Source: Juglans regia (lineage: Eukaryota > Streptophyta > Magnoliopsida > Fagales > Juglandaceae). Taken from it: a DNA stretch of 64,000 nucleotides. The position numbers and the translations under genes were made by a program. Below the pieces are notes generated by a model. That model had not been told where the DNA came from, did no database searches, and saw only the letters and a list, made by a program, of their open reading frames with translations. Shown here piece by piece: positions 32,702 through 42,993 of this stretch. The stretch lies in NCBI RefSeq assembly GCF_001411555.2, contig NW_023361317.1, forward strand, positions 1-64,000. The letters are read 5' to 3'. The stretch's first letter is position 1, and each line of letters opens with the position of its first letter.

Positions 32702-33319
32702 AGATACGGCCTATTGTTATTGGAGGCTTCCAATTTGGTTAAATGATTTATTTTATTAGTTTAGAATAAGTGGGCTTGAAGATGCTTGACTCACATGTCT
32801 TATTTCTTTTGAACTATGTTTTTGGGAAGGCCTTGTATTTTGGCCAAGGGCTTATTTGGAAAATTACATTTTAGGAACTAGGGTTTCATCAATTTACTGT
32901 TGGGGTTACTGTAGCCGCGCGTACTGTAGCTGCTACTGTTCATCAAGGGTAATTTTGGGTAAAAGGGGCATTATTTTGGCTAGGGTTTTGATTAGGTTTG
33001 GCTTTAAAAACTCTTTGTAGCCTCATTTGAGATTTAGACAATATTGAATTTTATTTGTGAGTTGAGTTTTCTCCTCTTGTTCTTGATTGAACTCTTGAAC
33101 TTATCAAAGGTAAATCACAACCTTTGTGGCGTTCCTCCTTTGTAATCTGGGTTCTTGAGACGGGTTCTTCAACGGGTCTAGATTTTAATATAATCTAGGT
33201 TCTTGAAACGAGTTCTCATCGGGTCTAGATTCTCCATCCTTGACTTGATTTTGGCTTTCTTGAGGAGTTTTCAAATTGATTGTGGGTTCAAGGGATTCAT
33301 TTCCCGCGGGTTCATATCA
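32485..33319 (+). mobile_element. CRM-like LTR, autonomous type (plus orientation)
   Basis: 835 bp, TGATAGGAACC...GGTTCATATCA, preceded by the polypurine tract GAGGAGAGGGGGAA (32471-32484). It has the same length as the LTR at 60283. The right flank is a minus-strand leader fragment. Confidence 0.9.
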
Positions 33320-34022
33320 TTTAAACCTTGTATTATCCCAACTAGTAATTTGATCCAGGAAACAAGAACAAGAGAAACATGAAGGAATAAAAATGACATG
33401 AGAATCAATGAAGTTATACGAATGAAAGAGTAACAATAAGACAAGATACCAACTTGAGTGTGATGTATGCAGCAGCCCCTTTGATCATAAGGTTTAATCA
33501 ACAAATTTCTTTCTTTCTCTTTGTTGTAACTATGTAGCAACTTTGAATATGCTACCTTCTCTTTTCTTCATCCTCTTTTTTTTTTTTCAATTTTTTTTTC
33601 TTTTCTTTTCCTTTCCTTTCCTTTCCTTTCTTTTCTTTTCTTTTCCTTTCCTTTCTTTTCTTTTCTTTTCTTTTCTTTTCTTTTCTCTAATTCATCCACA
33701 AACAGCAATAGTCAGTTGTGAAAACCAACCAATTGAATTCAAACACACAAGCATGGACAATGAAGTAGAAGAGAATCAATGGAACGACACTCCAAGCAAT
33801 TGACAAACTTAGAGATGCAGAAAATCTTAGAATTTTGAAACCCTAGGTGATGCAAATTTCAGCCAAACCCAAAACCCTAACAATTTCGGCAGCCTACTTT
33901 TTGTTTCTATTTTTTTTTTTTTTGGCAACCCTAGAACAATGAAGCTCTAGAATTAAATTTAAGAATGCTAAAATTAAAAGATAGAATCTGACCTGATTGG
34001 AAACCTTGCTCTGAATACCAAA
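33320..34022 (-). mobile_element. Leader fragment of a CRM-like copy with primer site
   Basis: It matches the leaders of F and G (AAACAAGAACAAGAGAAACATGAAGG, here at 33359). It contains a T-tract and (TTTTC)n block at 33571-33687 and ends in the primer site complement CCTTGCTCTGAATACCAAA next to the mini-LTR at 34023. No gag is attached. Confidence 0.8.
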
Positions 34023-34111
34023 TGATATGAACCCGCGGGAATGAAATCCCTTGAACTTGTATTTGACCCATCTGGTACTTGCAACATATCTTTAAGACTA
34101 GGCCCACCTTG
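34023..34111 (-). mobile_element. Second mini-LTR with the same internal deletion
   Basis: Identical in structure to 32057-32155 (same CCCTTGAAC TTGTATTTG junction). It is truncated at CCCACCTTG, where a primer site scrap (TCTGAATACCAAA) and another LTR follow. Confidence 0.85.
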
Positions 34112-34125
34112 ATCTGAATACCAAA

Positions 34126-34460
34126 TGATATGAACCCGCGGGAACGGAATCTCTTGAACCCACAGTCAATTTGAAAACTTCCCAAGGAAGTCAAAATCAA
34201 GTCTATGGATGGAGAATCTAAACCCGATGAGAACTCGTTTCAAGAACCTAGATTATATTAAAATCTAGACCCATTGAAGAACTCGTCTCAAGAACCCAGA
34301 TTACAAAGGAGGAACGCCACAAAGGTTGTGATTTACCTTTGATAAGTTCAAAAGTTCAATTAAGAACAAGAGGAGTAAAACTCAACTCAAATGAATAAAT
34401 TCATCAAATTTCATAAAACTTCATAAACCCTAACCTAATCAAAACCCTAGCCAAAATAAA
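34126..34460 (-). mobile_element. Truncated CRM-like LTR
   Basis: Begins TGATATGAACCCGCGGG and stops in CCCTAGCCAAAATAAA, where unrelated sequence of another element begins. Confidence 0.85.
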
Positions 34461-34559
34461 GTCCCTTTAGCATCGCATCATGGCATTCGCATTCATGCAT
34501 GGCATCCTCTGGCATTTCACCTATATGATCCACATTCTTTCACGTCATTTTCAGTTGCG

Positions 34560-35128
34560 ACATGGCCAGTGATGACAGGACCACCCTTCAAATGTATATG
34601 ACTCACAGCCGACTTTGAAGGCTGAGAGTGGAGCAGAGATGAAGACGCTTAGACCGCATGGCTGACACATTCTGGGCTCTGCAGGAGAGGTTAGAGCATC
34701 ACAGGATTCATATCCTCAACCATGATAGGAGAGGATGCATCCATCTGAGGAGAGCACGGCTACATGAGTAGCGTCAGCCTTGTGACCCTATTCGTTGGAT
34801 GGGAGAGACTAGGGCTAGATGGCTTAGACGACGTATGAGATTGGCTCTCTCAGTAGGTTTAGACCAGCCATAATTGAGTAGGGCGGCAGAGAAGGGACAG
34901 TACGAGCAAGAGTCACTCATTCCTGACCCTACTCCGCTTCTCCGAGTCGCACTCGCTTTCGAGAGGAGGGAGACCCCTGGCTTGAGGACGAGGAGATTAG
35001 GCAATGGAGACAACACCAAGAGAGGGTTAACGTCTTTTATGATTCAAAGGAAGATGAATACTACTACCACACCCAAGACGAGGTGTCCGAGGATAGCAAT
35101 GGGGGACCCCCATCGAGCCCTGAGCAAT
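34560..35128 (+). pseudogene. Degenerate open frame upstream of a polypurine tract, unknown protein
   Basis: I do not recognise this protein. The frame starting ATGGCCAGTGATGAC (34562) encodes MASDDRTTLQMYM..., then ADTFWALQERLEHHRIHILNHDRRG and an Arg-rich stretch, with several stops. After a frame change near 34980 it continues with WLEDEEIRQWRQHQERVNVF, DEYYYHTQDEVSEDSNGG and a stop at 35128. The charged, heptad-like N-terminal part could be a coiled coil. It lies just before the polypurine tract of a long-LTR element, where such elements sometimes carry an additional gene. It could equally be the tail of a decayed pol. Confidence 0.45.
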
Positions 35129-35210
35129 AGTGCGATTGGTGAGTCAACACTCAAACCCTTACCCATTGCATGTTTTATTTTACCCCAATTTCGAGGACGA
35201 AATCTTGTTT

Positions 35211-35223
35211 TAAAGGGGGAGGA
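35211..35223 (+). promoter_or_regulatory. Polypurine tract of a Tekay/Del-like element
   Basis: TTAAAGGGGGAGGA follows CGAGGACGAAATC and precedes the LTR start TATAACACCCC. This arrangement is typical of Del/Tekay-type elements. Confidence 0.7.
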
Positions 35224-36248
35224 TATAACACCCCGCTTAATTAACTTTTGATTAACCCTTAAGTACTCTAGATTAGGCTTTTAATTATGGCTTAATCACT
35301 TTCATCAAGGTTGATAGTGGGATTAGCATTAATGTTGGTACTTAGTGTTAATGAGCTAAGGATTAGAGAGGCAAGCCCATTAGTAATTTTGGTGAGGCCT
35401 TTTTAGCACCCAAGTACATTCATGGGCCTAGCCCAAGAAAAAGAAACTTGAACCAAGCCCTTAGGAAATGAAGGGTAGTCTTGGTCCAAATATAGGAAGG
35501 CTTTCGGTGTAGATTGGACCCTTGGCCCTTTTCAAGCTCATATGGCCCATAGCCATTTTGGACTCATTTTACCATTCAAAGACCAAAGGCCCAATACAAT
35601 ACACCATTGGTTTCCTTAAGCCCAAATCACACTCAAAGTACCCAAATTAAGTTTTGAAAATTTGCTAATGCCGCTCACTAACCATCATACTTGAGGTTAG
35701 TGCACTTTACGCTATGCTTTGAAGCTTAATCATGCTTAATCTTTTCTTAAACTTTTTAATTCAAATTTTCTTGAATTAATACTTTCTTAAACTATGATTA
35801 GAACATGTTAATACCCTAGCTAAACCATTCCACATCTCATTAAGAAAAAATGACATAACAAGCCCAAACCATGCTTCAATCGGTTTTGTGCATTGCCCTT
35901 TGTAATGCTTGGACTGTTTTGCCCTTGGGTCCAACATTTTTGTGGTTTATCCTCAAGGGTAATATGGTCCTTAAACACCTTATAAGACCCTCCAAAACTC
36001 CGTTCGAGCCTTGGACTAAATTTGTTGCATCAACCAACTCAAAAAACCAAACAAAGTGCACCTTGGTCTAGTTTGTGTAGGAACCAATTGGATTGAGTTT
36101 GGTGAGGAAATGATGGTGGTTTAGGGCACTATTTCATTTTGCACAAGTGACTTAAACTCATGTAAGCAAATATGGAAATTTTCCAGATTTAAGCACCCCC
36201 ACTTCACCCAATCACCAAGCACCCAAACCAACATCCCTCACCCCTTGG
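35224..36248 (+). mobile_element. Proximal part of a Tekay/Del-like LTR
   Basis: Begins TATAACACCCC (expected TGTAACACCCC) right after the polypurine tract. 35862-36248 repeats 16402-17000 with a deletion. It is cut off by the CRM-like LTR at 36249. Frames inside are not genes. Confidence 0.7.
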
Positions 36249-36797
36249 TGATAGGAACCCGCAGGAATGGAATCCCTTGAACCCACAATCAATTTGAAAA
36301 CTCTCCAAGAAAGCTAAAATCAAGTCAAGGATGGAGAATCTAGATCCTATGAGAACTATAGTTTCAAGAACCTAGATTATATGAAAATCTAGACCCATTG
36401 AAGAGCCCGTCTCAAGAACCCAGATTACAAAGGAGGAACACCACAAAGGTTGTTGTGATTTACCTTTGATAAGTTCAAGAGTTCAATCAAGAACAAGAGG
36501 AGAAAACTCAACTCACAAATAAAATTCAATATTGTCTAACCCCTCAAATGAGGCTACAAAGAGTTTTCAAACCCTAACCTAATCAAAACCCCAGCCAAAA
36601 TGAAGCCCCTTTTACCCAAAACTGGTTCTTCTTCTTTCAGACCCATCTTGAGTGTTGGGCTCTTGCTGGCTTCATCCCAAGTGGATTGCACCAATCCTTG
36701 CATTGCTTCCTTGATCTTCTTGGCCCTTGATCTTGTATTTGGCCAGTCTGGAACTTGCAAAAGATCTTTAAGAGTAGGCCCACCTTGGTTCCTATCA
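36249..36797 (-). mobile_element. CRM-like LTR with internal deletion, no target duplication
   Basis: 549 bp, TGATAGGAACC...GGTTCCTATCA on the plus strand. The middle is deleted at CCCTTTTACCCAAAA/CTGGTTC. The flanks CTTGG and ACCTC do not match, and the two sides belong to different LTR sequences. It therefore marks a recombination junction rather than a clean insertion. Confidence 0.85.
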
Positions 36798-37597
36798 ACC
36801 TCTGTTTCAGGTGGCTAAAAACAAGGGAATAAACGACTAGGTTTACAGAGAGCTGAGGCAGCCTACGACAGACTGGGGTGATGGGAAGTTTCCGCCGGCA
36901 GTTTCTGTATACACTTGCCCTGGTTAATGGCAGCGAGAAAGAGTTGGGAGTGGCTGTGAGTGGTGACTCTATTTCGGTGTGGAAAAACAGAGGATTTCGT
37001 GGGTGTGTTTCCTTCAACGGCTGGGCGACGGTGGTGGTGGTCTGGGCAGTTTGTTACGCATGGTGGACAACCCAAGTTACGTCTGTTGATGGTGAGGTCG
37101 CACGGGAGTTGGTTTTTAAGGAAAACAATACACGGAACAACTACCAATTCTTTCTCGGGCTGGGCTCGACTGCAATGCCTAGTGGCTGGGAATGGTTTTG
37201 AGGAGGAGTTTGGGAGATGGCAGTGACTCACCAAGGAGGGCAGATGCTCTGGGAAGTTTGGTTGGCCGAGGTCATGAAAGGAGGGCAGCAGCAGCTTGGC
37301 TTCATCATGCATGAGGGATAAGTGTATATGTGTGTATATTTATATGTGATGAGAAAACCCTAGAGGGATGAGGGAGACGTGCGTGCGGATGAAAATTGAG
37401 TCATGCGTGTGTATGCATGTCGTGGATGAGAGGAAGACCTAGGGGTGAAAAAAAATATAGACGGAAAGAAAAAAAAAATAAACGTGCGGGAAAAGAAAAA
37501 AAATTAACGTGTGAAGAAAATAAAATAAAATAAAATGAACTAAAAATAAAGAAATAAAAAAAAAATTGAGATTGATTGGGTCCGGGTGTTACAGCCC
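36798..37597 (-). mobile_element. Long-LTR fragment related to 10.9-12.1 kb
   Basis: It shares CTATTTCGGTG..., CAACGGCTGGGCGACGGTGG and the AAATAAAATAAAATAA-rich end with the LTR at 9597-12155. It ends exactly at GGGTGTTACA, the LTR terminus, followed by satellite. Frames across it are chance. Confidence 0.65.
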
Positions 37598-37839
37598 ATA
37601 TGTGAAAACTCCAACCTCATAACTTTGCCACTTTGCATTTCATTGGTTCTCTACTATGCAAGGGCAAAGTGGTAAACATAAATGTTGCTCTGATTGACCC
37701 AGGATGGGGCATACATACCATAAGGTCAATGTATTACCATTGGAAGCCCCACGATTGCAAAACTCCAACCTCATAACTTTGCCACTTTACACTCAATTCA
37801 TTCTCTTCTAAGTAAGGGCAAACAGGAAAAATAAGACAT
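37598..37839 (-). repeat. Satellite, about 1.6 monomers
   Basis: Reverse-orientation subfamily (ACTCCAACCTCATAACTTTGCCACTTT). It continues at 40618 once element H is removed, through the reconstituted AAAAATAAGACATGCTCCGATT. Confidence 0.9.
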
Positions 37840-38774
37840 TAATATGAACCCGTGGGAATGAATTCCCTTGAACCCACAATCAATTTGACAACTCCCCAAG
37901 AAAGCCAAAAATCAAGTCAAGGATGGAGAATCTAGACCCGATAAGAACCCGTTTCAAGAACCTAGATTATATTAAAATCTAGACCCGTTGAAGAACCCGT
38001 TTCACGAACCCAGATTACAAGGGAGGAACGCCACAAAGGTTGTGATTTACCTTTGATAAATTCAAGAGTTCAATCAAGAACAAGAGGAGAAAACTCAACT
38101 CACAAATAAAATTCAATATTGTCTAATCTCAAATGAGGCTACAAAGAGTTTTTAAAGTCAAACATAATCAAAACCCTAACCAAAATAATGCCCCTTTTAC
38201 CCAAAATTACCCTTGATGAACAGTACCAGCTACAGTACGAGCGGCTACAGTAACCCCTACAATAAATTGATGAAACCCTAGTTCCTAAAATGTAACTTTC
38301 CAAATAAGCCATTGGCCAAAATATAAGGCCTTCCCAAAAACATAGTTCAAAAGAAATAAGACATGTGACCCAAGCATCTTCAAGCGCACTTATTCTAAAC
38401 TAATAAAATAAATCATTTAACCAAATTGGAAGCCTCCAATAACAATAGGCCGTATCTCTAAGTCATGTCTTCCACAGCTTGAATAAAGTGGATCAAAGCT
38501 GGTTCTCTTTCTTTCAGACCCATCATTGGAAGCCTCCAATAACAATAGGCCGTATCTCTAAGTCATGTCTTCCACAGCTTGAATAAAGTGGATCAAAGCT
38601 GGTGCTCCTTCTTTCAGACCCATCTTCAGTGTTGGGCTCTTGCTGGCTTCATCCCAAGTGGATTGCACCAATCCTTGCATTGCTTCCTTGATCTTCTTGG
38701 GCCTTAATCTTGTAATTGGCCCATCTGGAACTTGCAAAGGATCTTTAAGAGTAGGCCCACCTTGGTTCCTATCA
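37840..38774 (-). mobile_element. 3' LTR of element H with a 99-bp tandem duplication
   Basis: The terminus is TAATATGAACC (G to A in the TG end). Bases about 38426-38524 are repeated at 38525-38623 (ATTGGAAGCCTCC...). Total 935 bp. The polyprotein tail (38884-38558) overlaps its right part and reads GPITRLRPKKIKEA, so two residues of the tail core are altered. Confidence 0.9.
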
Positions 38775-39109
38775 TTCCCCCTCTCCTCAAAAGGATTCGA
38801 CCTCGAATCTTCACCTACATCAAAAGGAGAAAGATCAGAAACATTGAAAGTTGCAGAAACTTTATACTCACCTGGAAGATCCACTTTATATGCATTGTCA
38901 TTAATTTTCTCAAGAATTTGGAAAGGTCCATCTCCTCAAGAATCTTTCTCCTGGTTCAAAGATGACACCCCTTCGTCCTTTATTGGCTTGGGAAGCAACC
39001 CTTTCATTCTTTTGGGAAATTTGAAGCCGTACCCTCTCATGAACTGACTTCACCAACTCCGCCTTCTTTTGTCCATCCAAACTACTCCTGTCATCAACAG
39101 GTAAAGGCA

Positions 39110-40540
39110 TCAAATCCAAAGGAGTAAGTGGATTGAATCCATAAACAATTTCAAAGGAGAGTATGAAGTAGTAGTATGCATCGTCCTATTATATGCAAAC
39201 TCTATAAATGGCAAACAATCCTCCCAAGTTTTTAAATTCTTATGAACAACAGTGCGTAAAAGCTGAGTTAAAGTCCTATTAACTACTTCAGTCTGACCAT
39301 CAGTCTGTGGATGACAAGTAGTGGAAAATAAGAGCTTAGTACCCAATTTCCCCCACAACACCTTCCAAAAGTAGCTAAGGAATTTAACATCCCTATCAGA
39401 AACAATACTCCTAGGTACACCATGGAGTCGCACTATCTCCCGGAAAAACAAGTCAGCTATGTTTGTTGCATCATCTGTTTTATGGCATGGAATGAAATGT
39501 GCCATCTTACTGAATCTATCCACAACAACAAAAATAGAATCTCTACCCTTTTTGGTCCTAGGCAGCCCCAAAACAAAGTCCATAGATATGTCTACCCATG
39601 GCTCACTAGGAACGGGTAAGGGTGTATACAACCCATGTGGCAAAACCTTAGATTTGGCCTTTCTACATGTAATGCACCTTCCACAAATACGGTTAACATC
39701 TCTCTTCATCTTAGGCCAAAAGAAATGTTCATGCAAAATATCTAAAGTTTTCTTGACACCAAAGTGTCCCATTAATCCCCCACCATGTGCCTCACGCACC
39801 AATAACTCACGCATAGAACAATTTGGCAGACAAAGTTTGCTTTCTTTAAACAAATAACCATCATGCTTGTAAAGCTTACCAAATGCCGCCTTATCACATG
39901 CCACATACACATTTGAAAAATCAGCATCATCGGCATACACGTCTTTCACGTATTCAAACCCAAGCATTTTGGCACTCATAGAAGTAAGAAGTACATACCT
40001 CCGAGATAGAGCATCAGCAATAATGTTCTCCTTACCTTGCTTGTAACGGATGACATAGTGAAAGGTCTCAATGTATTCCATCCATCTAGCATGCCTTTTA
40101 TTCAACTTACCTTGACCCTTGAGATGCTTCAATGATTCATGATCGGTATGGATCACAAATTCCCTTGGCCATAGGTAGTGCTGCCAAGTCTCTAATGCAC
40201 GAACAAGAGCATAAAGCTCTTTGTCATAAGTAGGGTACTTCAGGGATGCCCCACTTAACTTTTCACTGAAGAAGGCTATGGGCCGCCTATCCTGCATCAA
40301 AACGGCTCCAATCCCTATTCCTGAGGCATCACATTCAATCTCAAAAGCTTTGTTAAAATCAGGTAATGCTAACACAGGTGCAGAGCACAACCTTTCTTTA
40401 ATAGTGGCAAAAGCATTCTCTTGATTAGCCCCCCAATGAAACCCAACATTCTTTTTAATTACCTCAGTGAGTGGTGCAGCAATGGTGCTGAAGTCTTTAA
40501 CAAAACGCCGATAAAAGCTAGCTAACCCATGAAAGCTTCT
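39110..40540 (-). pseudogene. pol: RNase H-integrase segment of element H
   Basis: This is the best-preserved integrase in the window. The RT thumb/tether ([13 protein letters not shown]) runs into RNase H with [37 protein letters not shown] and ADALSRR. The HHCC zinc-binding domain follows ([13 protein letters not shown]...ICGRCITC). The catalytic core comes next: [37 protein letters not shown] and [13 protein letters not shown], a D..D-35-E triad. The frame is lost at the GPF/Y region ([11 protein letters not shown] instead of SPFEIVYG), and another deletion at about 38937 removes part of the C-terminal segment. RT is truncated at the 40540 junction with the LTR scrap. Confidence 0.9.
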
Positions 40541-40612
40541 CTTGTTCTTGTAATTGGCCCATCTGAAACTTGCAAAGGATCTTTAAGAGTAGGCCCACCT
40601 TGGTTCCTATCA
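40541..40612 (-). mobile_element. 5' LTR scrap of element H
   Basis: The last 72 bp of an LTR (TTGTAATTGGCCCATCTG...GGTTCCTATCA), followed by the target duplication GACAT. Confidence 0.9.
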
Positions 40613-40617
40613 GACAT

Positions 40618-41593
40618 GCTCCGATTAGCCTCGGGATGGGGCATACAAACCATTGAAACCAAATGGTCATGGTATTACCGTCGGAAGCCCGCGATTGAAA
40701 AAATCCAACCTCATAACTTTCCCATTTGGCACTCAATTGTTTCTTTGCTAAGTAAGGGCAAAGTGGTAAAAATAAGCTATGCTCCAATTGGCCTTGGCAT
40801 GGGGCACACGTACCATAAGTTTAAGGTAGTACTATGGGATGTCCGTGATTGAAAAAGTCCAACTTCATAACTTTCCCACTTTGCACTCAAATGGTTCTCG
40901 ACTAAGCACGGGCACACTGGTAAAAATAACAGGTGCTCCAATTGCCCCAGGCTGGGGCATACATACCATATGGTCATAGTATTAGAGTGGGAAGCCCGCA
41001 ATTGAAAAAGTCCAACCTCATTTCTTTGCCACTTTAAACTCAATTGGTTCTCTACAAACCAAGGGCAAACTGATAAAAATAAGAGGTACTCCGGTTGGCC
41101 CGATGATGAGACATACATACCATACCATAAGGCCATGGTATTAGCATGGGAAGCTCGCAATAGAAAAACTCCAACCCCATATAACTTTGCCACTTTGCTC
41201 TCAATTGGTTCTCTACTAAGCAAGGGCAAAGTGGTAAAAATAAGAGGTGCTTCGGTTGGCCTGGGTATGTGGCATACATGTCATAAGGTCTTGGTATTAC
41301 CATGGGATGCTCCGCGATTGAAAAACTTCAACCTCATAACCTTGCCACTTTGCATTCAATTGGTTCTCTACGAAGCAACGACGAGGTGGTAGAATAAGAG
41401 GTGTTCCGATTCACCCCGAGATTGGGCATACAAACCATATGGTCATGGTATTACCATGGAAAGCCCGCGATTCAAAAACTCCAATCTTATAACTTTGCCA
41501 CTTTGCTCTCAATTGGTTCTCTACTAAGAGCAAGGGCAAAGTGGTAAGAATAAGAGGTGCTCCGATTGGCCCGGGTATGTGGCATACATACCA
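40618..41593 (-). repeat. Satellite array, about 6.4 monomers
   Basis: Period 154-159. The anchor GGTCATGGTATTACCATGG recurs at about 40664, 40818, 40972, 41131, 41287 and 41441. The longer step at 41131 comes from a local 5-bp duplication. The orientation is opposite to the 14-16 kb array. Confidence 0.95.
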
Positions 41594-41868
41594 TAATTAA
41601 CCTTCTTTGAAGAGTCCTACACTCTTTGAAAGTTGTTAGGTTGTTCCAACGTCTTGTCCACTTGAAAGTCCTCTTTTGAATTTGACTGGGTTTTTACTTG
41701 CTCTTTTATAAACCCTGAAATTAAACATAAAAATATGTTTTGGAGTCTGTCAAAGTAAATAGAAACTCAATTTAAGAATACAAATGAATTCTTATGATTT
41801 CTATTCACATTTTATCATTTTAGTCCAATAATTGGGTATTTAGAGTGCACTTTCGTACACTCATCAGT
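41594..41868. other. Unassigned insert inside satellite
   Basis: About 275 bp of AT-rich non-satellite sequence between two satellite pieces. On the minus strand it starts TGATGAGTGTACGAAAGTG, which resembles an LTR start, but no target duplication or matching end is visible. Satellite resumes for about 60 bp (41869-41927). Confidence 0.45.
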
Positions 41869-41927
41869 TCTCTACTAAGTAAAGCCAAAATGGTAAACAA
41901 ACCATAAAGTCATGGTATTACAATGGG

Positions 41928-42970
41928 TGATGGGAACCAAGATGGGCCTACTCTTAAAGATCATTTACAACTTCCAGATGGGCCAAGAAGATCAAGGAGA
42001 TAATGCAAGGATTGATGCAATCCACTTGGGATGAGTTTAACAAAAGCCCAACATTCAAGATGGGGCTTGAAGGATGAAGATCTAGTTTTAATTCATTTAA
42101 TCAGATACGGAAGAGGGCAACGACAAGACTTAAAGGCTTTGGGCTCTTGAAGGGTTTCAACTAATTTAATTCAATTAAAGAACTTATTTTATTAGTTTAG
42201 AATAATTGAGTTTATTATGGGAAGTACTTAAGGGGGCCTATGCAAGGGCATGTTGGGAAAGTTATTATTTTAATCAACTACGGGTAGGGTTACCGAAGCG
42301 AGGTACTGTAGCTGCGGCACTGTTCATCCAGGGGCACTTTTGGAAGATGGGGCTTTATTTTGGCTAGGGTTTCATTAGGTTTTCCTTTAAATACTCTATG
42401 TAGCCTCATTCTAATCAGTTTATGAAGTTTATGAAATTTGATGAATTTATTCATTGTGAGTTGAGTTTTACTCCTCTTGTTCTTAATTGAACTTTTGAAC
42501 TTATCAAAGGTAAATCACAACCTTTGTGGCGTTCCTCCTTTGTAATCTGGGTTCTTGAGACGGGTTCTTCAACGGGTCTAGATTTTAATATAATCTAGGT
42601 TCTTGAAACGAGTTCTCATCGGGTCTAGGTTCTCCATCCTTGACTTGATTTTGGCTTTCTTGGGGAGTTTTCAAATTGACTGTGGGTTCAAGGGATTCCT
42701 TTCCCGCGGGTTCATATCATTTGGTATTCAGAGCAAGGTTTCCAATCAGGTCTGATTCTATCTTTTAATTCTAGCATCCTCAAATTTAATTCTAGGACTT
42801 CATTGTTCTAGGCTTGCCAAAAAAATAGAAACAAAAAGTTGGCTGCCGAAATTCTTAGGATTTTGGGTTTGGCTGAAATTTGCATCACCTAGGGTTTCAA
42901 TATTCTAGGGTTTCCTATATCTCTAAGTCTGTCAATTGCTTGGAGTCTCGTTCCATTGATTCTCTTCTAC
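41928..42970 (+). mobile_element. CRM-like LTR, primer site and leader (plus orientation), truncated
   Basis: The LTR spans 41928-42719 (792 bp, TGATGGGAACC...GGTTCATATCA). The primer site TTTGGTATTCAGAGCAAGG is at 42720, then leader to about 42970. There it meets the 3' end of element F in opposite orientation. No gag is attached. Confidence 0.9.
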
Positions 42971-42993
42971 TAGGCCCATCATGGTTCCCATCA

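Larger units (their letters stand above)
37840..40612 (-). mobile_element. Element H: autonomous-type CRM-like copy, internally deleted (TSD GACAT)
   Basis: Flanked by GACAT at 37835-37839 and 40613-40617, within satellite. It contains a 3' LTR, pol tail, integrase, RNase H and the end of RT. It then jumps directly to the last 72 bp of the 5' LTR, so gag, protease, most of RT, leader and primer site are gone. The intact target duplication shows the deletion happened after insertion. Confidence 0.95.
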
